Origin: Ulva prolifera
Taxonomy: Eukaryota > Chlorophyta > Ulvophyceae > Ulvales > Ulvaceae
Reading direction: 5' to 3'
DNA: 64,000 nucleotides
Assembly (NCBI GenBank): GCA_023078555.1
Contig: CM041203.1
Span: 2,309,481 to 2,373,480, forward strand
Both the position numbers and the translations under genes were made by a program. The notes beneath the pieces are model-generated. The model did not search any database and had not been told where the DNA came from. It saw only the letters and a program-made list of their open reading frames with translations. Of the stretch, positions 46,823 to 58,225 are shown piece by piece. Numbering within the stretch: position 1 is the stretch's first letter; each line of letters starts with the position of its first letter.

Positions 46823-49800
46823 AGAGAGTGAACGGGATCTCCTGATGTGCATACGTTGGGCCGTTGGTGTGTTTGTTGTTGCCCTGGCGGTGCAACCGGC
46901 CACTCTGACTTTGTCCTGGTAACGCAATCACTATACGTCAATACTTCTTTCCCAGGATGTGGCCAGAAACCATGGTTTTTACCTTATAATGTCGAGACCT
47001 GCGAGCTCAAGTCAGGACGTCAGCAGAGACAGCGCTGCGCTTGAGCTAGCACCAGCCGGTGAACGTTCGAGGTGCAACGTGAGCACATGTACAGGTCTTC
47101 TGCAGAAGAGCGAACGCGGCCATAGACACACACAACGAAAGAGCCTCTTCCGTTCAAGCGTCGCTCTTACAGCCACACTGCAAGTCGAGGACCTCTCGAG
47201 GGTCTCGAGGTGCACCTCGAGGGTCTCGAGGGTACTCTTTTGTAACAAACAGGACCTCGAGGGACTCGAGATACCGGTACACCTGCACCAGGATCAGTAC
47301 TGCGAAGCACGACGTCTACATGCGCTGAAGACCTGGCTCATCGCGACGGGATGGGTGCTATCTCGTGTCTCAATAAATCAGTCCATATACAAATCGTCCA
47401 GCCGCAGTAGCGCACTCTCTGAGGCTGAAGATCTTCGCTGTCCAGCGGCAGGATCTTGACAGCGACAGCAGATCACAGATCACAGAGGCGCAAGTGATCA
47501 TGAACATGAGGTGCCGTCCAAGTGCGCATGTCGACTTTGAACAGAACGTCTCTACGTTACCTATGGACTGCCATTTACGTACGTAGCAAATGAAGTAGCT
47601 GAGAACTTGCACACTGTTGAGCAGCATGAGCGGACTCCCAGAGACCGTCATGACGACAAGACGAGGGAACGGTTCAATCACGCCCTTGTCAGTTTGATTG
47701 TCGACCGCATTTCGTCCTGTGTATCTTTGGCTCTGTTCTTTTGACACCCACGGCTGACGACACGTGTAGTCCAGCGGGGTGTACGCGCACGCAGAGCCAA
47801 ATTTGAAAGCGCGCGACTGTGAACTCCCAATACACTGCGCATGATGTAGTCGCTGCAGTGCTGTAGTGCTCTTCGAAGAGCATGATTCGTTCCTAAACAT
47901 GTCACTGTGTTCACACTGTCTGCAGCGGGAGCGCCGCGTTGAATGCGGCGCAGCTGCCTTTCATGAAACCGCACCTGACCAAGGCACGTGGGCTGTTATC
48001 GCCGCGTCCCCCGCAATGCATGGTTCGGGCACAGCAGGGCAGCCACCACCACCGCGCGGGTTGCCGCCACTACTTGCCTATTGATCTCAAGCAGTGAGGA
48101 TCAGTGGTCTACAACCCACTACAAAAGACGGGTTTTCTTGTAAGAAGCCGCCAGGAGTGAAAACAATTTGAATTGGCGGTTGACGCCGCTGAAATTGGGC
48201 TGCCCGAGCAAATGCCAGCGCGCGCAGCCCGTTGGGTCCTGGCCTTTTGGGCGGTCTTGCCCGCTGGAATATGCAGCGCGCGAGCGAAGCGAGCGGGATG
48301 TGTTGTCACAGCTAGCGCAGCGAGCGAGCTTGGTTGGCATTGGCATCAGGCGTACATGTCTTCGAGACGCCACTTGACGCCTTGCCCCGCAGCCGCGACA
48401 CGCTCACTCTGAATCACTACGTCACTTAAGCTTTACAGAGCGCAACCCACAGTACCAATAGACGCCGTGTGTCTCTTCTGCTTTGAGCAATGCTTATTAG
48501 TCCATTCGGTCTCAAGGGGTCAGCCTCCACAAAATGCGCTCGTGACGATAGAGTCAAACACGGTCAGCGCTGTATCTGCTTGGACCTCCGGCACGAACAT
48601 ACTTGCGAGGAATGAGCCAGGCGGTGCTAATGCTGAAAATATTGACGCGTGGCTGCGGCCTCTGGCGAGGCAGCTGCCCCCGCCGAAGGCGATGGACCAT
48701 CGAAAGGACCTCGCGTGTTGACTGCAAAGCTGATCGTGGACTTCGCGGACCTCCAGATGAAGTTTGCACAGCATATTGGATTCAAAGATGGCCGTGCAAG
48801 GCGTTGCAGGGCTTGCCACAGCTTCTGCGATCGCAAATGCCAAGTTGAGGTGTTCACTAGCTGCAGTACTGGAGACGCCAATGCTGTCAAAAGGCATCAG
48901 GACTTGGGGAGTCATGGCAAAGCCGTAGATTACAGAGAAAAAAGGTTATCTGCATTGCATCAAGGGCACAACAGATCATGAGTGATGCAGGCAGACACTT
49001 GTTATTGCAAGCGGAGCAAGGCCGATTTGTTTTGGGCATCCCTCCAGAAAAAAATAATCACAGCGGGATATCCCTCCAGAATTTCGGGGAGCCAGCGGTG
49101 CCGGCCCTCTGACAATCGGGGGAAAGTCAACGGGAATCCCTCCCCAAGAAAACGGTGCTGTAGAGCACGGGTGAGGATACGTAAGACATGATGCAGATCA
49201 TCAGGAGCATGACTTAATCAACCTGCTTCAATATTAACTTAATCGAATGTGCTGCGGACTTATCTGCACGTGTGGACGGGTGCAGGTGTTGGCGTCTCTT
49301 CGCATCGGTGTGGTCGCTCTGGACTCTGCTTGTGTTGAGCTGTCGACAGTGGCTGGCCATGGGGTGCGTTGTGCTGCGCACAATGCATGCAGCCATGGGC
49401 TGGCGTAAATGTTATTGAGCTGCTGGCTGTTTTCGCCTGCTGCCTGCCACACCGCCGTGGTCCTCTCTCAGCACACTCACCCATGTGCAAACACTCATTT
49501 GGCACCGCAGCCGCGTCGAGGCGGCCCCACATCATGATGTGGCCATGCATACACACACGGTGTGGATACCCACTGGCAGCTGGGCCGCCGGCTGAGGGTC
49601 CCCACACACCGCCCAAACCGCCCCCCGCACACCAGCAATGAAGCAGGCCAACCGCCGCACGTGCCTCCCTGTCCGAAACTTACACCATGCTATATCAGGG
49701 CTATGCTGGCTGCGGCGCCCCCACCACCGGCCATGCAGCCACAATTGTCAACTGGAACCCACGCCGCGCTCTACTGTGAGACGTGCAGCCTGATGGCCAA

Positions 49801-49829
49801 CGCCATGTGAAGATGGCGCCTAGTCGGGG
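46823..49829. other. Gene-poor, repeat-marked region
   Basis: No supported gene. A CTCGAGG-rich short-period repeat lies at about 47178-47275 and is interrupted by a LINE-tail phrase (ACTCTTTTGTAAC). A minus frame at 48520-48915 contains FGGGSCLARGR, superficially like a P450 haem loop but with the wrong Cys spacing. A G/C-skewed segment at 48180-48330 (GAGCGAAGCGAGCGGG) stands out, but I could not classify it. Confidence 0.4.
47178..47275. repeat. CTCGAGG-rich short-period repeat
   Basis: Repeated GGTCTCGAGG / CCTCGAGGG phrases, largely self-complementary because CTCGAG is palindromic. Confidence 0.7.
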
Positions 49830-50310
49830 GCCAGAGCTTTTTGGGCGGCCCGCCGCTGCTCTAGAGCATCGAGAGATTGTCGGACGGGGCTGTGAGTCCC
49901 ACCGATTCTAGCAGCCCTGTCTACATGGTGACCCATCAGCTGCCCGGGCCGTGGCACACACCTTGCGAGCGGCATTCACGACAGGGCACTGTGGACATTT
50001 TGAGCATGGTCTGTACCAAGGACTGCCGTTTCGAGGCAGCGCCCTGCAGCCACACACGTCACGAAGCCTGTCGAGGAACGCTACTAATGCACGCTTAGTA
50101 ACGCTGCCAGGGGCCTGTTTGCCGATATGTCACAGGCTACAGCCGGCCCCGGGTGACGGCGCCAGTGAGGGCGGAGCCGCACTCACTGCGTTGGCGCTGG
50201 TCAGCAGCCTCGATCGCGAGCTCTGTGGAGGCGACAGCATGGGGCGGTGCGACACCGACACTCAAGTCGGGCAGCGGTCGAGTGACGCACACGTTGCCAA
50301 TCAACTGGTA
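49830..50310 (-). repeat. Ancient dispersed repeat, copy 2 (related to 7045-7500)
   Basis: Collinear with 7045-7500 as described there. The minus strand reads GNVCVTRPLPDLSVGVAP. The reading frame just beyond (50310-50582, minus) continues as a Pro-rich peptide containing a 14-residue tandem repeat. Confidence 0.5.
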
Positions 50311-50375
50311 GGGAACGTGTCGGCCGTGGCTCCCGGAGCCTGTGCGTCAATCATGGCGGCATAGCCGGGGCCTGC

Positions 50376-50459
50376 GTGAGCATCGTCAACTTCACAGTAG
50401 CAATGGCTGGCCTGCCAGTGAGCATCGTCCACTTCACAATAGTAATGGCCGGCCTGCCA
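50376..50459 (-). repeat. 42-bp tandem repeat, two units, coding-like
   Basis: Two adjacent 42-bp units (50376-50417 and 50418-50459) differ by a few substitutions. On the minus strand they encode HWQAGHYYCEVDDA and HWQASHCYCEVDDA in an open frame. The unit length is a multiple of three and changes are mostly conservative, so the segment may once have been translated. Confidence 0.7.
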
Positions 50460-51327
50460 GTGGGCGCCATATACATATATGGGAGTCCCAGGCGTGGGTG
50501 GAAATGTGTTACAGTTGCTTAAGCACGACGTCGGAGAGGCCGGTTGCACCGCCGGGGGCACGCACAAGCGCGCCAGCGCCACCAGGTGCGTACGTGGGAA
50601 GGTGTGTGAGCAATGGGCGGGGTTGCGTGGAGGTGTCGGTATGTGCTGGCAGTGCTGACTGACGGCCGCATCTCACATGCTGATGACAGGGGTTTCATCG
50701 AACTCATGCCGTGTGCACATACTAGTAGCCGGGCTTGCCTCCCGGGTTCGGCGGCTATAGCTACGTATACATGCACTGTACGTACACGGTTGTCTTGACT
50801 TTAAGCTTCTGTCACGACGCCCAAAACGACCACTCCAGGCTTCTAGTTTCAGCCTGCCCGTGTCAACAATGACCCTTAATCTTATCCTCCCGACTGATCA
50901 TTTGAGTTCACTCAATAAATTCAACGCTGGCTTGTCCCAGGTGACCTACATTCACATGCATGTGGGTGCACTTCATAGGCGTGCATACCCAAAAAGACAA
51001 CGGCCTCATCACAGCCTGCTGTACCATTCCATGTGCACACATGCCTGCTTCGCCACCGAGCGCACTAGAAGCTTTACTCTCAGCAGCGCAAGGACTCTGC
51101 ACAACAGCGACACTTCCCTACACAACTCAACACTATCTAGTCGAGACTACTGCAGCCATGCCTTCGCGTGGTCACTGCCCACTACTAGTAGTACACAGTC
51201 TGCCCACACCTGAAGAGGTATACGCATGCCCCCACAGGCTGCAGCACCAACAGCGCAACACCAGACCTATGTACCAGGAGCATCCTACGCCATATCACCG
51301 CCCAGGATGCATCAAACGCCAGCAGCT
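50460..51327. other. No supported gene
   Basis: About 870 bp before the ODC copy C stop. Short frames only. Confidence 0.4.
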
Positions 51328-53758
51328 TCAGGTGCAGTGGATGCCCAGATCCTCCGGGGCGGCAGTCAGGCAGAGCAGCTCCTCTGGCGCCTGCCATGCT
51401 GGGCAGCCTGCAACGCTACCCCGGTGCAAAGCATGCACAGCACACTGCCGCGGCTCCACCGTCGCATTGCTCCAGACGTAAAAGGTGGCCGCGTCCGCGG
51501 CGGCAAAGCCGTTGAACGTCGACGCCATTGATGTGCCGTACGCTCCGTGGTCTGGGAACTGCAGCCAGTCCCCGCGGCGCAGCACCGGCATCGGCACCTC
51601 CTCAAGGATCTTGTCCCAACTGTCGCAGGTCGGGCCAAAGACTGTGCTGCGCCTGCGGGCAGCCGTGAAGTCTTCAGGCGGAGGCGCGAGGGCCGGGCCC
51701 CGGAGGATGTGTGCGCGGACTGTCGTGCGTGCACTAGCTACCATTGTGAAGGAACCGTGGAGGCCTGCATGCATGCTCACCGCTCAGCACCATGCCATCA
51801 GCACGCTCCTCCGCCACAGCACACGTTTTGGATATGTGGATGGGAAGGCTTCGAATGCTTGTGTGGGCGCGCTGCTTTGAGCATGGCAGCGAGGTAGTGC
51901 AAAGCACACCGTCAGAGATGTAATATAGTGCCTGGACATCCGGGCGGGTCTTCACGGTGTGAACTAGCGCAAACAGCGTCATGCACGCCTCCGCAAAGTA
52001 CCTCCCTGGCTCTGCAATCACATCGAGGCCCGGAAACTGCTGAGGTGGGAAGCATCTGGTGAGGGCCTCGTTCACCGCCGCCGCAAAGGCTGACAGAGTG
52101 ACGTTGTCGTTTGCATCAAAGCAGCCACTAAAGCCGCCGCCGATGTCCAGAACCTTGGGCTGAAACCCGAGCGCAGCAGCTTCATCAAATGTGCGCCGAG
52201 CCGCCTCAATCGCCCTGCGGAACGCCTGCGGGTCCTGGCTGCTGCTGCCGACGTGGAATGACACGCCGTCGATCGCGAGCCCGCGCCGGCGGGCGGCCGC
52301 GAGCAGCGCCGGCGCCTCCGTGACCGCGTCCGCGCCAAACTTGTGGCCAAGCGGCACGAGGGCGGTGGGGTCGTCTGCGAAAATCCGCAGCACGAGGCGC
52401 GCAGCCGGGCACAGCTCGGCGACCTTGTCCAGCTCATCTTCACAGTCAAAGGTCATCGTCTGCAAGTCCTGGCAAGATTTGATGTCTACAGGTCTGTACA
52501 TGCATGCAGTGCATGCAGTGCATGCTCACGAGTCTAACCAAGACTCCAGGAGCATGCCATGTGTACAGACATCGGAGAATTGAAGCGGTGGCGTGGTCTA
52601 CGATATACTGTGATAGCAAATGCTGCTGGCATGCATGCAAGCGCAGTCCCGAGCCCGGCCCACAACATGCAGCTGCCTTTGGTCCCCTGCATGACCTCGT
52701 GTGGATCCACAATTGTGATATTAATACCTGTTTTGGCCCCGGGCCGGCGGGCACAATGCTAGTTGGGGATCGCCGTTCCAACATGCCACAGGACATCAGG
52801 CACTGCATGCAGAATGGCATTCTGCAGCGGCGGATAGATATGTCGACTCGCAATTGATCGATGCTTCCCGTGCCGGCCCACCGCGCGCGGCAGTGATGGC
52901 CACGGCCCAGCACGCACAGCGCACATCACATGCAGCAGCACTGGTTGCGGCGGCGCACATGGACGCCCATCGAGGCCGCGAAGCGGATGTCCCCCGGCAA
53001 CTTGCAGGTGTTGGCAAAGATGATGTCCGCCGGCTGCACCCCCGTCGCGAGGGCCTGCCGGATCTCGGCCGCCGATGCGCAGTCAAAGCCGCAGCCGAGG
53101 CCCGCCACCGACCGCAGCAGCCCGCCATGCGGGTTGCACTTCACCGCGTAGTGCGGCCTGACGCGCGGCATCGCGCCCACAAACGCCTGCACATGCGCGG
53201 CGGACTACATGCATGGTACACATGCATTGCTGCATGTGCATCGTGAGAGAGTGTCATACACGCGGCGCTAGGGTGTGTGGCTTGCAACGCAGTCAACCGG
53301 AATGTGAAGATCACACATGCTCAGCGGCTCAGAACTAGAAGTAGAACTTGATGGACGTGAAAGAGAACCTCCAAGAATTGCGCTTGTGCATGTTGATGCA
53401 GTGCACATTGTGCAGGCCAAGCCGGGGGGGGGGGGGGGGACACAGGCTGTGAGTGCTTCAGCTTAGTTCAGGCCTGCTGGAAACGTGAAGCACACTGTTG
53501 GAGCATGCAGTATTGTAGGGCTAGCATGCCCACCGGCAAGGATCGCTGGCGCTGTTCTTCTCAATGCACTGCCATCGTACCGTACAGCTACCCTGTGGCC
53601 ACTGTGTCACCTGGTGTGGCGGGGGGGGGGTGTTCTGTGGTGCCTGCGCACCTTGTGGAGGCGGCTCAGGCGGCCTAGGTCCAGGATCTGAAAGGTGTCG
53701 TCCAGGCCGTGCTTCCTGATCAAGGCGTGGCCATGGTCGCGCAGGCATGCAATGCCGC
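51328..53758 (-). CDS. ODC: Ornithine decarboxylase copy C (5' end unresolved)
   Basis: Same architecture as copy B: exons 53758-53652 (CLRDHGHALIRKHGLDDTFQ, LDLGRLSRLHK), 53186-52959 (HYAVKCNP), 52459-51910 (TMTFDCEDELDK, VSFHVGSSSQDP, LDIGGGFSGCFD, VIAEPGRYFAEAC) and 51764-51328 (GLHGSFTMV, GPTCDSWDKILEEVPMPVLR, GDWLQFPDHGAYG, ending EDLGIHCT). Exons 2 and 3 are exactly 228 and 550 bp, as in copies A and B. The PLP Lys, glycine loop and Cys-Asp pair are kept, but the usual Gly after CD is Ser. The codon aligned with copy B's ATG is GTG, and a SINE-like element lies immediately upstream, so the start may lie in another exon or be lost. No internal stop or frameshift was seen. Confidence 0.75.
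53424..53439. repeat. Homopolymer G(16) in ODC copy C intron 1
   Basis: Uninterrupted G run, with a second G run near 53622 in the same intron. Confidence 0.9.
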
Positions 53759-53774
53759 CTGCAAGCACAGCAAC

Positions 53775-54057
53775 GGGTTTGGGTCCAATGGGTTGAGTAC
53801 GGATTAAAAGCTATAGTATACCCCCTCCGTTTCAGGAGGTCGTGGGTTCGACTCTGCGTGCGCTTTGGGGAATCGACACGGCCGTACGTGACCACCTCGC
53901 TTAGCACAGGGGGAGGCCCTGCGAGTTGTGTACGGTCGTCTGAGGGGGTTTCCAGGTGGTTGACCCCTTCGGCATATTTGGTCCCGTTCACTCGGAGTTG
54001 TCAATGTCCAATAGGATACGGCTCAGTAAATTTAAATGTAGATTTACTTTACTTTAC
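53775..54057 (+). mobile_element. tRNA-derived SINE-like element with (TTTAC)n tail
   Basis: An A-box-like GGGTCCAATGGGTTGAG near 53785 and a B-box GGGTTCGACTCT at 53844 lie about 55 bp apart, with a hairpin (CCCTCC...GGAGG) between them like the long variable arm of Leu/Ser tRNAs. The body ends in TAGGATACGGCTCAG, an AT-rich stretch and TTTACTTTACTTTAC at 54043-54057. The same 3' tail occurs inverted at 34920-34967. Head plus short-period tail is the SINE layout. No target duplication was found, and the 5' boundary is approximate. Confidence 0.6.
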
Positions 54058-54665
54058 GCTGCAGTGTGCTGCGGTCGTCACCAGGCCCCCCAGCCCCTCA
54101 GCACACGTGGGCGGGGGTGGGGCGGTGGTCTACAGTCAGACTGAAATTCAGGTGAAAAAGATTTTAATGGGTAAATCCCACGCAGTTTGCTTGGATGGCG
54201 GGGGTACTCCGGTGGGCGACGAGCAAATGCGCGGCGTAAGCCGCGCGGTTGCGAGGATCTCCACCGAAGTACCCCCGCGCCGTTCCACTGCGCGCGGTAC
54301 TACTAGTAGGGCTGAGCTGGAGGCTGTAGTGGATCGCTTGACTGACTCAGTTCGGAACTGCTTGCAAGTGGAGTGTACACATGTGATGCACAGTGCGTAG
54401 AGTTGGTGAAAGGTTCAACATATGATTTTCCGATTTTCCCGAGTGATTCTGCATGTGACAGCCTTTCTTCTGTGGCACCGTAAAAGACGAGCATATGCGC
54501 GGCGTCAGCCGCGCATATGCGGAGAGCCCCGCTTACTCCACGCACAAAAAAATTAGTGCACCCGACACTCTGAGCAGATTGAAAAGACAGAGCGGATACT
54601 CCGATGTGAAAAGCAGAGTCGCCCCGACATCCCGGGGACCAAATAAAGAAAATAAACACCACTGG

Positions 54666-54666
<1 letters not shown>

Positions 54667-54707
<41 letters not shown>
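54667..54707. repeat. Homopolymer G(41)
   Basis: Uninterrupted run of 41 G, the longest homopolymer in the window. Its length may be unreliable in an assembly. Confidence 0.95.
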
Positions 54708-54710
<3 letters not shown>

Positions 54711-54977
54711 TGCATGCGCACGGAGACAAGTTCTTACGTGTGCTGTGTGCCACAGTGTCACAAGGATGAAGTAAGCAAGGCAGGTGCAACGTGTGCTGTG
54801 TGTTACAAGGACAAAGCAAGCGAGGCAGGTAGCACCGCAAGCAAGAACCAGGGGAACCGCACAGCACGCAGCAAGCCACACGAAGCGCACACCAAAACAC
54901 CCACGCAACGGCAGCACCCGCGCCGGACACAGCCACACAGCCACACAGCCACGTGTGCTGTGTGTGAATTGATGAAC

Positions 54978-55190
54978 TTATGACGCACCGTCCGCGAGCT
55001 CGCACACCGCTTCCGAGGCGCCGCCCATGTGACTTCCGAAAGACCGTTGCGTTGCGGCTGGCGTTTTCCCGCACAGCGTGTCCGAGTCGTCTGCGTCGCC
55101 ATGCTCCAGTCGCGCTACGGAAGCTACCGGTAAGCTGCCCGAGTCGCTGCTTTCGCCCTGCTCGCCGGCTCCACCGTGTAAAGTCTTCTA
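54978..55190 (-). pseudogene. Repeated coding fragment of unknown family, copy 2
   Basis: The minus strand reads HGGAGEQGESSDSGSLPV, DADDSDTLCGKTPAATQ, then EAVCELADGAS and a stop at 54978. It pairs with copy 1 at 45118-45396, where the order of conserved blocks is the same but a longer middle segment is present. Confidence 0.55.
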
Positions 55191-55326
55191 AAAAGCAAAG
55201 ACTTGATGAAATATGCATGTATGTAGACGAGTACATACTAGCTATAGTAGATGCAACGCGAAGCCCCCGCCGCGGGCGTGAGGAGGCAACGCTATCGTGC
55301 ACGCGTGTATCCGCGGCACACTATTT

Positions 55327-55430
55327 GGTATTTACAAAGAGTGAACGGGAGAAAACAAACACCAAAACCGAGTCTCATTCGAATCAACGCACACATCCAC
55401 ACACGATCACACTACAACCGCGCACGGCGC
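55327..55430 (-). repeat. LINE 3'-end fragment
   Basis: TTACAAAGAGTGAACGGGAG, AAAACAAACACC and CACACTACAACCGC: the reverse complement of the shared 3' block. Confidence 0.8.
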
Positions 55431-56489
55431 TACACAAGCACATCACGAGTATCTCGAGAAAAGCATATCCATCGCATTCAGCTCATCACCAGAATCGACG
55501 CTTATCCGCCGATAATTTTGTACCACAGAGTAGACGGGCGAAGACAAACACTCATCCGCCGATATGCATACATCTTGAAGGTTCGCACCTGTGCGGCGCA
55601 CAGTTTGATGTGCGACAGCATCTCGTCACGCTCATCAAGGAGCGGGGTGTTGGGGAGCCGATATGACATCATGATGCTGCGACCTGGTCTCCGAGGCAAA
55701 GCCTGTCCGGATTTTCAAGATGCGTGCCACGTTGCGGCGTAGTTCGGAGGCGGATCTCCGTGCACGTACCTACACGCGGCAACGTCCGATCGGCGCCAAT
55801 GAGTCGAAGATCACAAGCTGAATGTATTCTTGTCTTGCCGTGCAGCCATGTGGCCACAAAGCGTGCACGTACACATCGTGTGTACGTTGCGATCGATTCA
55901 GCAATCGTGACGGCCGGCGGCCGGCCGCTTCCGGAAGAGCGTACGTGCAGGTCTGAACGCGTTTACAGATGGGTGAACGGGAGAAAAAAAACACCAGAAC
56001 GGGTCTAAACAAAGATACAGTGCAAATATAGCCACATTGTAAATAAATGATCAGGCGTGCATGAGGTTCACGTGCACGCGATTGCAGTTGCCTGGATCCG
56101 GCTCGAGGTGCGCATGCGCATACCGTAGATCCAGAGCTCCAGACGGACAAACTAGTGGCGAAGCTGGCTTCAAGTTGATCAAAATGCCTGATCGCTCCTG
56201 TTCGTCTGTGCTTTATGTGCGCAGCGCATGCTACTTCAATTTACGTAGCTGGAGTGGAGGGGGATGCCGGTGCGCGATCGCTCATGCATGCGCGGCCGTG
56301 TAGCGCACTGTCACATATGACAGCCATGTTACAAGCAAGTTTCGGAGCATCGAGAGTTCGGAGCTCAAGTCACTGTCAAAACTCCAAAGAGTGAACTAAA
56401 CAAATTTGTGTTAACACAACACACGAGTGTCTCTACGAAATATCAAACCTTCCGATCACAGCCGTGGTGCACACTGCAAACGTTTTCTG
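55431..56489. other. Repeat debris, no gene
   Basis: Contains further weak LINE-tail phrases (GACGGGCGAAGACAAACAC near 55535; GTGAACGGGAGAAAAAA near 55973). No coding feature is supported. Confidence 0.45.
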
Positions 56490-56598
56490 AGTTGTGAGTG
56501 CGGCTGTAGTGTTCGTGTGTGTGTGAGTGTATGTTGCTGTTGATTCGGATGAGATTCGGTTTCAGTGTTTGTTTTCTCCCGTTCACTCTCTTGTAATT
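56490..56598 (+). repeat. LINE 3'-end fragment
   Basis: GAGTGCGGCTGTAGTGTTCG, a GT-rich stretch, GATTCGGATGAGATTCGG and CCGTTCACTCTCTTGTAA, nearly identical to the other plus-strand tails. Confidence 0.85.
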
Positions 56599-57040
56599 AA
56601 CGTTTTCTGTAGTACTGCGGCCATGCACACCCGGTGGAGTGCACGTGTGACATCTCCGGGGTGCTAGGACGATGAACAGCTGAAGGGGCACGATATCAGT
56701 CAATCGAACAGTCACGGGAAAGTATTACGGAAGATCTCGAGTTCTTTTGTGGCCACAAAAACGATGTCGAGTACCATGGTACTCGAGTTCGTTTGTGGAA
56801 TGTGTCTTCTCCCATTTACTCTGTTGTAACTTCAGTTATCACATAATTATGCACGCATTTCTCTCGAAGCAGCTTCCGCATGCGCAACCACCCTGACGCC
56901 CCCCAAAGCTTAGCTCTAGACAATCAACGGAAATGTGTACGCCACACCGCGGCCTTCGGTTCAACAAAGTTTTTCCGTGACGGGCCCGTCAGTTTGTTGC
57001 GCAGTCGCGTTTGCCTGGACACGATTACTTCCGAAGTGTT

Positions 57041-57094
57041 TACAAAAGAGTGAACGGGAGAAAACAAACACTGAAACCGAATCTCATCCGAATC
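57041..57094 (-). repeat. LINE 3'-end fragment next to the TG array
   Basis: TTTACAAAAGAGTGAACGGG and AAACCGAATCTCATCCGAAT, reverse orientation, ending about 60 bp before the giant TG tract. Confidence 0.85.
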
Positions 57095-57153
57095 ACCCGA
57101 TTACTCGTCTGTAACATGCACACTCGCTCTACGTGCAGCACAGTATATGCTTG

Positions 57154-57833
<680 letters not shown>

Positions 57834-58225
57834 ACATGCTCCATGCATGCGCTGTACCACGCACGGGCTTCGAGTTGGGATCGACCTCCTTATCGGGACC
57901 CCCCGCGGCTGGGGCACGGCATCATGGTGCGTACTTCGCGAATCGAGCTGGTGTGGCCATGGGTTCGCCTAGGTGTCACTAGCTAGCCAGCAGGACAACG
58001 TCTTAACAGGAGTTTTACCTCAAAACCGCAGACGTTTGCATGCCGCACACCCTCGTGTCGCGCACCCGATCTCCCGCGCACCTGGGTGTGTACATGTCAA
58101 TAGTCGCGTAGTCGCTGTGCACAGGGCCTACAGCCGGAGTTACAAAAGAGTACTCGTGAACGCGAGAAAACACACACTAAAACCGAATCTAGATCTCATC
58201 CGAATCAACATCGACATACACTTAC

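Noticed and set aside
48520-48915. Possible cytochrome P450 haem-binding loop (FGGGSCLARGR) on the minus strand
   Set aside because: The Cys falls two positions early relative to FxxGxxxCxG, and no I-helix or ExxR motif was found nearby.
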